From Methylotenera versatilis 7 (GTDB taxonomy: Bacteria; Pseudomonadota; Gammaproteobacteria; Burkholderiales; Methylophilaceae): 64,000 nt of DNA. Numbering within the stretch: position 1 is the stretch's first letter; every line of letters begins with the position of its first letter. The notes below the pieces were generated by a model. That model searched no databases, was not told the DNA's origin, and worked only from the letters and a program-made list of their open reading frames with translations. The stretch is from NCBI RefSeq assembly GCF_000799165.1, contig NZ_JUGF01000002.1:186001-250000 (forward strand). Reading direction: 5' to 3'. A program made the translations under genes and the position numbers. Shown here one piece after another: positions 18,266 to 28,652 of the stretch.

Positions 18266-19036
18266 TTATTTCTTTGTTGCTGAAGCTGCCTGTAAGTATT
18301 TCTCAATTTCTTTATACGGTTGCGCGCCTAGAACTCGTTTACCATCTGCAAAAATTAATGTTGGCGTACTGACCACGCCCGTTTTTCTTGCCAGCTCACC
18401 CACTCGCTCAAGCGGCACTTCACAATCACCTGCTGTAGCTGGTAATTTACTATTCAAAATCCAGTCATTCCAAGCTTTAACTCGGTTAGGTGCGCACCAG
18501 ATACTTTTCGATTTATTGGCCGCATCAGGGTGCAGTTGTTCAATTGGATATAGGAATGTGTAAATTGTTACATCGGTAATATTGGTTAACTCCTTACGCT
18601 CTAACTGCTTGCAATAAGGACAATCCACATCGGAGAATACCACTAATTTACGGCTACCATTGCCTTTGACCACTTTAATGGCTTGCTCTAGCGGCAGACT
18701 ATTAAAATCCACTTTCGTCAGCTCTTCCAAGCGTTCGCCTGTCACGTCTTTTTTAGATTTAGGATCAACCAATCGACCTTCAGCGATTAGAAATGTTAAT
18801 TTCTCATCGGCATAGATAATCTGCCCACCCATAAAAACTTCATACAAACCGGCATAAGGCGTTTTAACAATGCTTTCTACCTTAAATTTAGGATAAGCCG
18901 CTTCAATGGCTTTTTTAAGACTGGCTTCATCCGCAACCGCGAGCTGACTTAAAGCCAAAGTTGATAAAGCTAGAATGGATGAAACAAGCACTTGCCCGAG
19001 TTTTGGTTGTTTAAATTGCATTAATTTTAATTTCAT
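18266..19036 (-). CDS. dsbC: Thiol:disulfide isomerase, DsbC family
   Basis: 256 residues from ATG 19036, preceded by GAAAGA; an in-frame TTG at 19048 is a weaker choice. A signal peptide ends near AVADEAS. The N-terminal dimerisation domain (about 40-100) is followed by a thioredoxin fold with active site CPYC (139-142) and a cis-Pro in VVSTPTLIFADG. A second Cys pair (WCAP and GDCEVP) matches the structural disulfide of DsbC. It reshuffles wrong disulfides in the periplasm and would be kept reduced by DsbD. Confidence 0.92.
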   Translation of the reverse strand: MKLKLMQFKQPKLGQVLVSSILALSTLALSQLAVADEASLKKAIEAAYPKFKVESIVKTPYAGLYEVFMGGQIIYADEKLTFLIAEGRLVDPKSKKDVTGERLEELTKVDFNSLPLEQAIKVVKGNGSRKLVVFSDVDCPYCKQLERKELTNITDVTIYTFLYPIEQLHPDAANKSKSIWCAPNRVKAWNDWILNSKLPATAGDCEVPLERVGELARKTGVVSTPTLIFADGKRVLGAQPYKEIEKYLQAASATKK

Positions 19037-19084
19037 GAAATCTTTCAAAATGACTAAATTTTACTGTTAACTAAACAAATGAGA

Positions 19085-20275
19085 CTAACTCACCGCTTGT
19101 TGTATTAAGACTTTCTTAATAGTGGATTGCCGATTAATCTGTTGTAAACCTAGTAGAGTCAATTTTCTGAAGAACGTTTGCTCACTGGCAAATAAATAAT
19201 CTAAACCAGCAGTTAAGTAATTCATTGCTACAACATCAGCTTTTCTAGCGCGCTCATATTGACGCAAAAAACCCGTGTCGCCAATATCCTGCATTGTATG
19301 TAGTTTATCTGATAACGCCGCCAGCTTCATTACATCCCTAAAACCTAGATTCACACCTTGTCCTGCCATTGGATGAATTTGATGGGCAGCATCACCCACA
19401 AAAACAACACGCTTATCAATAAATCGTAACGCGGTTTGTTGATGCAGTTCAAAACTTTTTACCTGTCCAATTAACTTTAAATCACCCAACATCCCTTTAG
19501 ATTGTGCCTGAACACTGACACTTAAGGTGGCCGCTGATAACAATAACAACTGCGCAGCCTGTTGCGTCGGTAGCGACCAGACCATTGACACCATCCCTTC
19601 AGGCAAAGGTAATAAAGCCAAAGTGTCGTGCTTGTTAAACCACTGCCTTGCGATATTTTTGTGCGGCTCTTCAGCTAAAAAATTGGCAACAATGGCGGTC
19701 TGTTGATAGTTTTTATGGGCAACACCAACATTCAACTTTTTCCGTACCCAAGAATGGATACCATCTGCCGCAACAATCAATTTTGCAGCAAGCTTGAATG
19801 CGTCTTTACTGGCTTTATTTTCTAAAGACAATTGAACATCAGCTTGCGTATATTCTATGTCGGTACATTCTGCGTCTGTGATAACGGTCACACCCAATGC
19901 GTCCACTTTTTGCCACAAAGCAGCCATTAAGTTTTGGTTTTCGATTATCAAGCCCAATTTAGCGAGATTAGCATCTTCTGCTTTTAATAATAACTCGCTA
20001 TCGGCGCCCCAAACATGCATCGCGTCAATCGCACTTACGCGGGCTGTGTCTACCTTGCCCCAAACATCTAAAGACGTTAACCAGCTTTCTACAGCTGGCG
20101 TTAGCGCATAAACTCGTTCATCCCAAGCTGCTGACTCTGGCTGTGACAGCATGGCTGGTTTGCAATTTGATATCAGCACCACATTCCGGTGCTGCAAAGT
20201 CAATGCAATGGCAGCTGCAAGCCCCACCAAACCAGCGCCAATCACAACCACATCTGCATTGATTTTCTTAATCAT
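19085..20275 (-). CDS. FAD-dependent ubiquinone-biosynthesis hydroxylase (UbiF/UbiI-like)
   Basis: 396 residues of the UbiH/COQ6 monooxygenase family. The dinucleotide motif is VVVIGAGLVGLAAAIAL at the N-terminus, the DG motif is VAADGIHSWVRKKL, and the GD motif is FVGDAAHQIHPMAGQGVNLG. It hydroxylates the ring of an ubiquinone precursor. Order pepP-ubiH-this gene copies the E. coli pepP-ubiH-ubiI order, favouring C5-hydroxylase activity, but UbiF or the broad-range UbiM cannot be excluded from sequence alone. Confidence 0.85.
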   Translation of the reverse strand: MIKKINADVVVIGAGLVGLAAAIALTLQHRNVVLISNCKPAMLSQPESAAWDERVYALTPAVESWLTSLDVWGKVDTARVSAIDAMHVWGADSELLLKAEDANLAKLGLIIENQNLMAALWQKVDALGVTVITDAECTDIEYTQADVQLSLENKASKDAFKLAAKLIVAADGIHSWVRKKLNVGVAHKNYQQTAIVANFLAEEPHKNIARQWFNKHDTLALLPLPEGMVSMVWSLPTQQAAQLLLLSAATLSVSVQAQSKGMLGDLKLIGQVKSFELHQQTALRFIDKRVVFVGDAAHQIHPMAGQGVNLGFRDVMKLAALSDKLHTMQDIGDTGFLRQYERARKADVVAMNYLTAGLDYLFASEQTFFRKLTLLGLQQINRQSTIKKVLIQQAVS

Positions 20276-20307
20276 GCATTGCTTTCAATAAACAATCAAA
20301 ACCGGCA

Positions 20308-21486
20308 TTATTTACCATAACTCATTTTGCCAATTAATAGATTCTTGGCGGGCTGCAATAATTCCAACGCGCCCAACCCAAAGCCTCTCATACCAGAGAG
20401 ACCAACAACATCATTAGAAAATAGATTAACCAGCACATCGGTAAACAACAATCCGCCACGCGTATCGCGACTGCGTAATTGACTATAATTTTGCAGCATT
20501 TCCGTCTTACCCCATTGCGCTTCTGGCGTATTTATCACCATATCAGCCAGGGCTTTTGCATCGCGCAAACCGACATTAAACCCTTGCCCAGCCACAGGAT
20601 GCATGGTCTGCGCGGCATTACCGATAATGACTAAATGTGAATTCGCGGTCGACTTTAATCGGCTTAATTTAAGCGGAAAACTCATGCGCTTTTCAATACT
20701 TAAAAACTGCCCAACACGATCACCAAATGCAGCATGCAATTGCTTTAAAAAAGTCGCGTCATCCAATGCCAACAAAGCATCAATTTTTGATTTTTCGCCG
20801 GTCCACACCAAAGAAAAGTCGCGCGCTCCATTGGGTAATAACGCCATCGGGCCAGTTGGTGTAAAACGCTCATAAGCAATATTATTGTGTGGCAACTCTG
20901 CCTTTACTTTGCTCACTAGCGCATCATGCCCATACTCTTTGGTTTCTTTTTCTACGCCGGCTATATCGCCGAAATTACGGCCACCATCGGCCACTACCAC
21001 TAACGGACTCATGGCCAGACTGGTTTCTTCTGTCTGTGTAAATCGGACATTAGCCTCAAACTCGGTAGTGCCAATGTCATCGGCAATCGCCTCATATAAT
21101 ATTTGACTGGTTTGCTGGCCGCTTCCTAACGCCTCATTTAAAGCCGCATCCAATGCCTGTGTTAATAGCCCATAAGGCAACACATAACCTAAAGCGGGCA
21201 TGTTGTGGTCGGCCGCATTCAACTTGGTGCGACCAAAACCGCCGCGTTGTGAGATATGTATGGTATGAATTGCGGTAGCTTTTTGTGCGACCGCCTCCCA
21301 AACATTCAACTTTTCGAGAATTAATCGACTGCCATAGGACAACGCCAGCGCACGTGTGTCACTATGTGACGCGCCCTTTGCGCGCGCTTCCAGCATCGTA
21401 AAGGGTACGCCTTTTTTCTGCAGAGAAAGTGCCAGCACAGCGCCTACTGGGCCACCACCAACAATAATTGGATGTGTCAAATTCAT
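20308..21486 (-). CDS. ubiH: 2-octaprenyl-6-methoxyphenol hydroxylase
   Basis: 392 residues, second member of the UbiH/COQ6 family here. FAD motifs: IVGGGPVGAVLALSL near the N-terminus, VVADGG and IIGNAAQTMHPVAGQGFNVG. The GN (not GD) in the last motif is a feature of UbiH itself. The enzyme hydroxylates C1 of the ubiquinone ring. Its start codon shares a base with the pepP stop, so the two are translationally coupled, and the second hydroxylase follows 32 bp downstream. Confidence 0.9.
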   Translation of the reverse strand: MNLTHPIIVGGGPVGAVLALSLQKKGVPFTMLEARAKGASHSDTRALALSYGSRLILEKLNVWEAVAQKATAIHTIHISQRGGFGRTKLNAADHNMPALGYVLPYGLLTQALDAALNEALGSGQQTSQILYEAIADDIGTTEFEANVRFTQTEETSLAMSPLVVVADGGRNFGDIAGVEKETKEYGHDALVSKVKAELPHNNIAYERFTPTGPMALLPNGARDFSLVWTGEKSKIDALLALDDATFLKQLHAAFGDRVGQFLSIEKRMSFPLKLSRLKSTANSHLVIIGNAAQTMHPVAGQGFNVGLRDAKALADMVINTPEAQWGKTEMLQNYSQLRSRDTRGGLLFTDVLVNLFSNDVVGLSGMRGFGLGALELLQPAKNLLIGKMSYGK

Positions 21487-22853
21487 TAACTTGCTAAACG
21501 CATTTCTGGCGCGCCATGAGCCATATGTGCTTCAATATCCGCCACAGTTTTAATGGCATTTTTTGTGAGCACTTCATTACCAGAGGCCGTGACTAGCACA
21601 TCATCTTCTATGCGGATACCGATATTCCAAAAATGTTCCGGTACATTTTCCGCTGGGCGCACATAACAACCTGGCTCAACCGTTAAAGTATGACCAGCCT
21701 CTAAAATCGCCCAGTCGCCTTTATTGTCTTTGTATTCACCAGCGTCATGCACATCCAAGCCTAGCCAATGGCCAGTACGGTGCATATAGAACTGACGATA
21801 ACTGCCGCTTTCCAGCACTTCCTCAAGACTGCCTTTGCATAATTTAAAATCAATCAAACCCTGCACTAAAACGTTTAAAGCCACTTCATGCGGCGTGTTC
21901 CAATGATTGCCTGGATTTACAGCTTCGATTGCGGCTAATTGCGCATTTAATACCAGTTCATATAAATCGCGTTGCGGTGCACTAAATTTGCCGCTGACAG
22001 GAAATGTACGCGTAATATCGCTGGCATAGCCGTCCAATTCACAACCTGCATCGATTAATAATAGATCACCTTTTTTTAGTTCTGCATTATTGGCGTTGTA
22101 ATGTAACGTGCAGGCATTTGCGCCGCCAGCAACGATGCTGGTGTAAGCAGGCGCCTGCGCACCATGGCGATAGAACTCATGCAGAAATTCCGCTTCTACT
22201 GCATATTCCATCAGAGTTGCCTTTGCCAAATTGTCTGCTACAAAACGCATGGCGCGGTTATGCGCAGATGCTGCAATATTGGCGCTTCGGCGCATTAAAT
22301 CAATTTCAAAAGGGGTTTTGATTAAACGTTGCGTATCAATTAACTGGCGCACATCTAAAATAGATTGCGGCGCACTAATGCCCATGCGCGCTTTATTTTT
22401 GACGATATTCAGCCAGCCCGTGACGCGTGCATCCCAATGTTGATCAGCGCCTAAGCTGTAGAATAATTGCGCCTGATTACCAATCAACTCAGGCATTAAT
22501 ACATCTAGTTGTTGAATTGTATAAGCCTCATCGAAACCGAATTGCGTTTGCGCAGCCTCTGGCCCATACCTAAAACCATCCCAGATTTCGCGCTCAATAT
22601 CTTTATCGCGGCAAAATAGAATCGATTTCGGCGGTTCATTTTTAGTCACATCACCGCCAATTAAAATCAATACAGATTCTGGCTCGGCAAATCCCGTTAA
22701 ATAGTAAAAATAACTATCAAATCGGTATGGATAATGACTATCGCGGTTGCGAATCGCCTCAGCCGCGGTAGGAATAATGGCAATGCCAGCCCCCATTTGC
22801 CTCAAGAGAAGCGCGCGGCGATGCTGAAACTCTTTTAAATTAACCGTCATCAT
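21486..22853 (-). CDS. pepP: Xaa-Pro aminopeptidase P
   Basis: 455 residues. An N-terminal creatinase-like domain begins FQHRRALLLRQM, followed by an M24 pita-bread catalytic domain. Metal ligands are visible in LIDAGCELDGYASDITRTF (two Asp), HRTGHWLGLDVHD (His) and the C-terminal TVEPGCY and GIRIEDD (Glu). It removes N-terminal residues preceding proline. It overlaps ubiH by one base and starts next to the murU stop. Two Met codons open the frame (22853, 22850). Confidence 0.95.
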   Translation of the reverse strand: MMTVNLKEFQHRRALLLRQMGAGIAIIPTAAEAIRNRDSHYPYRFDSYFYYLTGFAEPESVLILIGGDVTKNEPPKSILFCRDKDIEREIWDGFRYGPEAAQTQFGFDEAYTIQQLDVLMPELIGNQAQLFYSLGADQHWDARVTGWLNIVKNKARMGISAPQSILDVRQLIDTQRLIKTPFEIDLMRRSANIAASAHNRAMRFVADNLAKATLMEYAVEAEFLHEFYRHGAQAPAYTSIVAGGANACTLHYNANNAELKKGDLLLIDAGCELDGYASDITRTFPVSGKFSAPQRDLYELVLNAQLAAIEAVNPGNHWNTPHEVALNVLVQGLIDFKLCKGSLEEVLESGSYRQFYMHRTGHWLGLDVHDAGEYKDNKGDWAILEAGHTLTVEPGCYVRPAENVPEHFWNIGIRIEDDVLVTASGNEVLTKNAIKTVADIEAHMAHGAPEMRLAS

Positions 22854-23555
22854 TTATTCTAAATGTTTTGTAATAGCATCTGTTAGTAGTGTTTCATTAA
22901 GAGCACTTAATCGTCCGGGCGTTCCAATATCGTGCCAAATACCCTGATAATATTCAGCACTTGCCTTACTCTCACCAATCGCTCCACGCAATAATGGCGC
23001 TAATTTTGCTGCTTCGCCACGCTGAATAGCTGCAAATAAACTGGGATGATAAACACCTACTCCAGAAAATGTGTGCATATGCAATCCAGTGTTAGCTAAC
23101 AGGCCATTCTCAATCGTAAAATCGCCTTGTGGGTGTTGCGGTGGATTATCAATTAACACTAAATGTGCCAGCATACTCTGCGGCAGTCTTATAGCTGCAA
23201 AATCAACCTCGGTAAAAATATCGCCATTTACTACTAGAAACGGCTCTACTTTTGTGCCGAACTCCGTCAGCAAAGGTAGCGCATTAGCAATGCCGCCCGC
23301 CGTTTCCAGCGCAATAACTTCCGGGCTATATTCAATGTGCAAGCCCCACTGGCTTCCATCGCCAAGCGCCGCTTCAATCTGGTGGCCTAAATGTGCATGA
23401 TTGATGACAACTTCTTTAAAGCCTGCTTTAGCCAAGTTTTCCAAATGCCAAGTGATTAAAGCTTTCCCGCCCACCTGTAATAAGGGTTTGGGCGTGTGAT
23501 CGGTCAGTGGGCGCATGCGCTCACCACGCCCGGCGGCTAAAATCATCGCTTTCAT
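22854..23555 (-). CDS. murU: N-acetylmuramate alpha-1-phosphate uridylyltransferase
   Basis: 233 residues, a short nucleotidyltransferase. The N-terminal signature is MKAMILAAGRGERMRPLTD, followed by TPKPLLQVGGKALI; VVNGDIFTEVDF carries the metal-binding Asp. With the kinase gene next to it, this is the MurU-AmgK pair that turns recycled MurNAc into UDP-MurNAc, bypassing MurA/MurB and giving partial fosfomycin tolerance in Pseudomonas. Mannose-1-phosphate guanylyltransferase is an older family label. Good confidence because of context. Confidence 0.88.
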   Translation of the reverse strand: MKAMILAAGRGERMRPLTDHTPKPLLQVGGKALITWHLENLAKAGFKEVVINHAHLGHQIEAALGDGSQWGLHIEYSPEVIALETAGGIANALPLLTEFGTKVEPFLVVNGDIFTEVDFAAIRLPQSMLAHLVLIDNPPQHPQGDFTIENGLLANTGLHMHTFSGVGVYHPSLFAAIQRGEAAKLAPLLRGAIGESKASAEYYQGIWHDIGTPGRLSALNETLLTDAITKHLE

Positions 23556-23619
23556 TGGTGCGTATTGGCTTTCGTTAAACTGATATTCATTAAGCTCGTT
23601 TCACTAATTCTGCTTTCAG

Positions 23620-24645
23620 CTAAAACGTAAAACCTTCTTGCTGTTTTACGTTTTCTAACTGATTCAACAAGCGCAGCATTGGGCGCAGTTCCACATAGCG
23701 CTCGCATACTTTGCGCAAGTAGCGCATCACCAGCGGCATATCTTTTAAATAGCCATCCTTGCCATCACGATGACTTAAGCGCGCAAATATACCTAATACT
23801 TTAATGTGTCGCTGTGCGCCTATCCATTCAAAATCGCGATAAAACTCACTAAAATCGTCTGGCACAGGCAATCCGGCTTTTTTAGCTGGCTGCCAATAAC
23901 GCACCGCCCAATCAATGATCTGCTCTTCATCCCATTCGATATAAGCATCCTTTAACAGCGACACCAGATCATAAGTAATTGCACCATAAACCGCATCTTG
24001 GAAATCCAATACGCCAGGATTATTCGCCACAGTCACCATTAAGTTGCGCGAGTGATAGTCGCGATGCACAATCACCTGGCCTTGCGCCAGGATATTTTCA
24101 TTCAGCACATTAAACGTATTGCTCAAAACCGCCTGTTGTTCGGCATTAAGACTAACGCCCAAATGTTTTGACACATACCAATCTGGAAAAAGCTGCATTT
24201 CACGCGTTAACAAGGCATCATCGTAATTTGGCAGAACGCCCGCCTGACTGTGCAACTGCATTTTAATTAACGCATCGGTAGCGTCGCCGTATAACAATTG
24301 CGTATGATTCAACTCATTACGGTGTGCATTTAATTGCGACAAATAAGTTGTATCACCCAAATCGCTTAACAGTAAAAATCCATTGGTTAAATCTTGCGCC
24401 AGAATTTGTGGCGCATTCAAACCAGCATCCAGCAGCAACTTGGCTATCTTCACAAAGGGCGCGCAATCCTCCTGCGGCGGCGGAGCATCCATGGCAATCA
24501 AGCTATGATGTCCCAGATAAGCATCAACTAAATGCACTCTAAAATAACGTCTAAAACTGGCATCGGCCGATGCAGTGGTTAAAGTAAAAGCTTGTTTGAG
24601 CGTAGCATTAAGCCAAACGGTTAATTCTAGTTGTCTATTATCCAT
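23620..24645 (-). CDS. amgK: N-acetylmuramate/N-acetylglucosamine kinase
   Basis: 341 residues of the aminoglycoside phosphotransferase fold. Motifs visible: VIVHRDYHSRNLMVT (catalytic loop, HRD) and GVLDFQDAVYG (metal-binding DFQ). AmgK phosphorylates the anomeric hydroxyl of MurNAc or GlcNAc released during wall recycling; MurU acts next. Transcribed toward murU with a 64-bp gap and divergent from lptD, the arrangement known from Pseudomonas. Confidence 0.9.
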   Translation of the reverse strand: MDNRQLELTVWLNATLKQAFTLTTASADASFRRYFRVHLVDAYLGHHSLIAMDAPPPQEDCAPFVKIAKLLLDAGLNAPQILAQDLTNGFLLLSDLGDTTYLSQLNAHRNELNHTQLLYGDATDALIKMQLHSQAGVLPNYDDALLTREMQLFPDWYVSKHLGVSLNAEQQAVLSNTFNVLNENILAQGQVIVHRDYHSRNLMVTVANNPGVLDFQDAVYGAITYDLVSLLKDAYIEWDEEQIIDWAVRYWQPAKKAGLPVPDDFSEFYRDFEWIGAQRHIKVLGIFARLSHRDGKDGYLKDMPLVMRYLRKVCERYVELRPMLRLLNQLENVKQQEGFTF

Positions 24646-24871
24646 TGTCTATCCAAGGCCAAGCCTTTTCAATCAGTCCGTTAATCATGTTGTTAGTTTT
24701 TGCTAATTTGTATTTTTTGATTAATATGCACGAGTGGCTTTATCACGTTTTAAATACAGTAGGTGAAACCAGTTATATACGATTTTATCATTCATCTGTA
24801 AAATAATAGGCGCAAGTTTAACTTAAACCATATTTGTCCATTAATTAGGTCTAATCTCTTAGAAATCATCA

Positions 24872-27304
24872 TTGCAATATACTCGTTCAATTATTTATCA
24901 CGCAAAGCATTTATCCGCGCTATTGGCCACGTTATTCATCTCTGGCTACGGCACTGTGGCGACTGCAGAAACGTTAAGTAAAGAATTATCGCAGGCACCA
25001 GAAACGATTTTACCAACCGCGCTGCCTGATGCCATTGAAATTGAAGGTGACGTTCTAGACATGTATTTAGATAGAAAAATGCGTGCTAGTGGTAACGCCT
25101 TGATTAGCAAAGGCGATCAAAAAATATACGGCGATACGATTGAGTATGATGTGCAGAATGATGAATTGCAGGTAAATGGCAATGCACGCATAGAACTACC
25201 TGACAGCCTGATCAAAGGCCCTGCACTTAAAATGCGCTTAAGTGAAAGCATCGGCGAAATGAAAGATGCTTCCATCACCCTGAATAAAACATACAGCAAT
25301 ACCGCACCACAAACTTCCTTACACAACAGCCCCAGTGTTTATACACAATCAAAATTACTCAATGCGCAAAGCACCTTAACTGACGACCCAAGACTGTATC
25401 AAGACAGTTACCGCGAAACTCCCGCGCCGATTGGCCAAGCGTCTATTGACCCTAAATTCAACTCTTCGCGCGGCGATGCCGAAGCGATTTTATTTGAAGG
25501 CCAGGATAAAAAACGGCTGTTGGGCGCGCGTTACACTACATGCGAAGCAGGCGTAGATGATTGGTATATTAAGGCCAAAGAAATTTCGTTGGATGATTAC
25601 ACACAATCGGGTAGTGCTAAAGGTGCTTATGTAGAATTTAAAGGTGTGCCGTTGCTTTACTCGCCTTGGTTAACTTTTTCGTTTAACAACGAACGTAAAT
25701 CCGGTTTTTTAGCACCCTCTGTTGGCACCACCAGCCGCAGTGGTTTTGAAACGCTCATCCCTTATTACATTAATATTGCGCCAGATATGGATGCCACAGT
25801 CGCCACACGCTATCTAAGTAAACGTGGCATGCAATTACAAGGTGAGTTTAGATATTTAAATGAAGATTTTTCTGGCATTAACAGTGTTGAATATTTAGAC
25901 AATGACAGCTTAAGTGGAAGTCGCCGCTACTATGCAAATTTTGCCCACAATCATCAATTAAGTGACAGATGGTCGGCTGGATATAATATTGAAAAAGTTT
26001 CTGATAACGAATATTTTTCCGAGATGTCCACACGTATTGTCAGCACCAGCCGTGTTAATCTGCCACAACAAGGCTTTGTAAATTATGTGGGGGATGTTTG
26101 GCAATTCAATGGATTGGCACAAAAATATCAAACCTTAGATGAAACCAACTATCCATATCAACGCCTACCGCAACTAACGTTGACTGCCGATAAAGAGTGG
26201 AAGTATTTTGATACCAATTTTTACAGCGAATGGACCTACTTTGACCGCAATGACAATGCGCCTATCGCGGCTACGGGTAGTCGTTTAACGCTTTACCCAA
26301 GTATTAGCGTGCCATTTACGCAATCGTATGGATTTATCACACCTAAGATCGGCATTCACTCCACCAGCTATCGCCTCAATGATAATAACTTCAATATCAA
26401 TGGCAACACGGTTAGCAACAACTCGGCAAACCGTACTTTGCCTATTTTTAGTTTAGACAGCGGCTTGTATTTTGAGCGTGACACTAAGGTCGTTAAAAAC
26501 AGATATACGCAAACCATCGAGCCGCGCCTGTTTTATGTATACATTCCCAATAAAGAGCAAGATTTATTACCAGTATTCGATTCAGCGCTGGCAGATTTAA
26601 ACCTCTCTAGCCTATTTACTGAAAACCAGTTCACAGGTAACGATAGGGTTAATAACGCCAACCAATTAAGTTTAGCGGTTACCTCGCGCATGATTGATAA
26701 AGATACCGGAATTGAGCGCTTCGCCGCCACTATCGGGCAACGCTATTATTTCGACAATCAAAAAGTGGTATTACCAGGCACGGCTCAGCCCACCAACAAC
26801 TCCTCTGACATCATCGCCGCAATGACTGCCAGACTATCAAATAAATGGAATCTGGACACTTTTTGGCAATACAACACAGATGGTGCAGGCATCGTCCGAT
26901 CTAACATACTCGCCAGATACAACCCGGAACCCGGCAAGTTAATGAATGTCGGCTATCGTTATACCCAACAGTTTTTAGAGCAAATCAACGTTTCCGGGCA
27001 ATGGCCTTTAAGCCGCGGCTGGTATGGCGTTGGTCGCTTTAACTACTCCGTACGCGAAAAAGCGTTGATTGAAAGTTTGGCTGGCATTGAATATGACGCC
27101 GGCTGTTGGCAAGCACGTACTGTCATTCAACGTGTAGAAACTGCAACTGCTGACGCAAACTATGGTCTATTCTTTCAACTCGAATTAGGCGGCCTGGCTT
27201 CTATTGGTTCAAACCCACTTAATTTGCTACGTCGTGATATTCCTGGCTACTTAAGTTCAGGCGAGCTTCCTAATATTTACAGGCAACAGAACTATAACCA
27301 ATGA
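24872..27304 (+). CDS. lptD: LPS-assembly outer-membrane protein LptD
   Basis: 810 residues. A signal peptide ends near ATAETLS; the OstA/LptA-like jellyroll covers about 55-180 (DVLDMYLDRKMRASGNA), and the C-terminal 600 residues form the beta barrel. With LptE it inserts lipopolysaccharide into the outer leaflet. Only two cysteines are visible (TTCEAG and AGCWQ), so at most one inter-domain disulfide can form, against two in E. coli. Translation seems to begin at TTG 24872, since no ATG lies before the signal sequence. It overlaps surA by four bases. Confidence 0.93.
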   Translation: MQYTRSIIYHAKHLSALLATLFISGYGTVATAETLSKELSQAPETILPTALPDAIEIEGDVLDMYLDRKMRASGNALISKGDQKIYGDTIEYDVQNDELQVNGNARIELPDSLIKGPALKMRLSESIGEMKDASITLNKTYSNTAPQTSLHNSPSVYTQSKLLNAQSTLTDDPRLYQDSYRETPAPIGQASIDPKFNSSRGDAEAILFEGQDKKRLLGARYTTCEAGVDDWYIKAKEISLDDYTQSGSAKGAYVEFKGVPLLYSPWLTFSFNNERKSGFLAPSVGTTSRSGFETLIPYYINIAPDMDATVATRYLSKRGMQLQGEFRYLNEDFSGINSVEYLDNDSLSGSRRYYANFAHNHQLSDRWSAGYNIEKVSDNEYFSEMSTRIVSTSRVNLPQQGFVNYVGDVWQFNGLAQKYQTLDETNYPYQRLPQLTLTADKEWKYFDTNFYSEWTYFDRNDNAPIAATGSRLTLYPSISVPFTQSYGFITPKIGIHSTSYRLNDNNFNINGNTVSNNSANRTLPIFSLDSGLYFERDTKVVKNRYTQTIEPRLFYVYIPNKEQDLLPVFDSALADLNLSSLFTENQFTGNDRVNNANQLSLAVTSRMIDKDTGIERFAATIGQRYYFDNQKVVLPGTAQPTNNSSDIIAAMTARLSNKWNLDTFWQYNTDGAGIVRSNILARYNPEPGKLMNVGYRYTQQFLEQINVSGQWPLSRGWYGVGRFNYSVREKALIESLAGIEYDAGCWQARTVIQRVETATADANYGLFFQLELGGLASIGSNPLNLLRRDIPGYLSSGELPNIYRQQNYNQ

Positions 27305-28626
27305 AATTAATGAATAAAATGACTGCTATCTTTAACTTATTGTTTTTAATGCTATTTTTATCCTCTTCCATCACGTTGGCGGCTACTAATAGTGCCGCTC
27401 CCGTCAAAATGGATCGCATTATCGCAGTTGTCGATCAAAGCGTGATTACCGAGCAAGAACTGGCCAATCGCATTAAAACCGTTTCTGCGCAACTAGAAAA
27501 ACAAGGCACGCCATTACCTGCTCAAGAAGTGCTGGAAAAGCAAATTCTAGAACGTTTGATTGTCGATAGCCTGCAATTGCAATTAGCGGCACAAACTGGC
27601 CTAAAAGTGGATGACACTATGCTAGACAAAACCATTGAGCGCATTGCCGCGCAGAATAAAATGGATGTTGCCGAGTTTAAAGAGGCGCTGGAAAATGACG
27701 GCTTATCAATGCGGCAATTCCGTGAAGATATTCGTAACGAAATTACCATTTCACGTTTACGTGAGCGCGATGTCGATAATAAGTTAACCGTTTCAGATGG
27801 TGAAATTGATAACTTCTTAACCACGCAAGCGAATCGAGGTGACGACCAAGATGAATTTGAAATTTCACATATTTTAATCCGCACACCAGAAGACAGTTCA
27901 CCTGAGGATTTAGAAAAAGCACGTACAAAAACAGAGACTGTCTTAAAAGAGCTGTCTGATGGAAAACCGTTTGCACAAGTGTCGGCCAGTTTCTCTGACA
28001 CTCCGAATGCTTTGGAAGGCGGTCAAATGGGTTGGAAAACTGCTGCACAAATTCCTGCTTTATTTTTGGATGCTCTAAAACCGATGCAAGTGGGCGAAGT
28101 TTCAAAACCCATTCGTAGCCCAAACGGATTTCATATCCTGAAACTTACCAATCGTCGCGGTGGCGTTTCTACTTTAGTGGTTGACCAAACCCATGCGCGC
28201 CATATATTAATCAAGTTAAGCGAAGTGGTTTCTGAAAAAGACGCTAAACAAAAAATGGACTCTATTAAAGAGCGTTTAGATAATGGCGTTAAATTTGAAG
28301 AAATGGCGCGCCAATATTCTGAAGATGGCAGTGCCAGTAACGGCGGTGATTTAGGTTGGGTTAACCCTGGCGATACCGTGCCGCAATTTGAAAAGGCCAT
28401 GAATGAATTAGGAATTGGCGAGTTCAGTGCGCCGGTGCAAACGCCTTTTGGCTGGCATATTATTCAAGTGTTAGAACGTCGCAAACAGGACATGAGCAAG
28501 GAAGCGACTAGATTAAAAGCACGTCAGGAAATTCGTGCACGGAAATCGGATGAGGCTTACCAAGACTGGGTAAGAGAATTGCGCGATCGTGCATTTGTTG
28601 AGCTACATTTAGAAGATAAATTCTAA
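27301..28626 (+). CDS. surA: Periplasmic chaperone and peptidyl-prolyl isomerase SurA
   Basis: 441 residues. A signal peptide (about 1-27) is followed by the SurA N-terminal chaperone domain (MDRIIAVVDQSVITEQEL) and two parvulin domains beginning FEISHILIRTPED and HARHILIKLSE, then the C-terminal helix. It escorts unfolded outer-membrane proteins, LptD included, to the BAM complex. The ATG lies within the lptD stop (ATGA), so the two are coupled. Confidence 0.95.
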   Translation: MKLMNKMTAIFNLLFLMLFLSSSITLAATNSAAPVKMDRIIAVVDQSVITEQELANRIKTVSAQLEKQGTPLPAQEVLEKQILERLIVDSLQLQLAAQTGLKVDDTMLDKTIERIAAQNKMDVAEFKEALENDGLSMRQFREDIRNEITISRLRERDVDNKLTVSDGEIDNFLTTQANRGDDQDEFEISHILIRTPEDSSPEDLEKARTKTETVLKELSDGKPFAQVSASFSDTPNALEGGQMGWKTAAQIPALFLDALKPMQVGEVSKPIRSPNGFHILKLTNRRGGVSTLVVDQTHARHILIKLSEVVSEKDAKQKMDSIKERLDNGVKFEEMARQYSEDGSASNGGDLGWVNPGDTVPQFEKAMNELGIGEFSAPVQTPFGWHIIQVLERRKQDMSKEATRLKARQEIRARKSDEAYQDWVRELRDRAFVELHLEDKF

Positions 28627-28652
28627 TACAGTTATTTGAATGCACTATTGCT

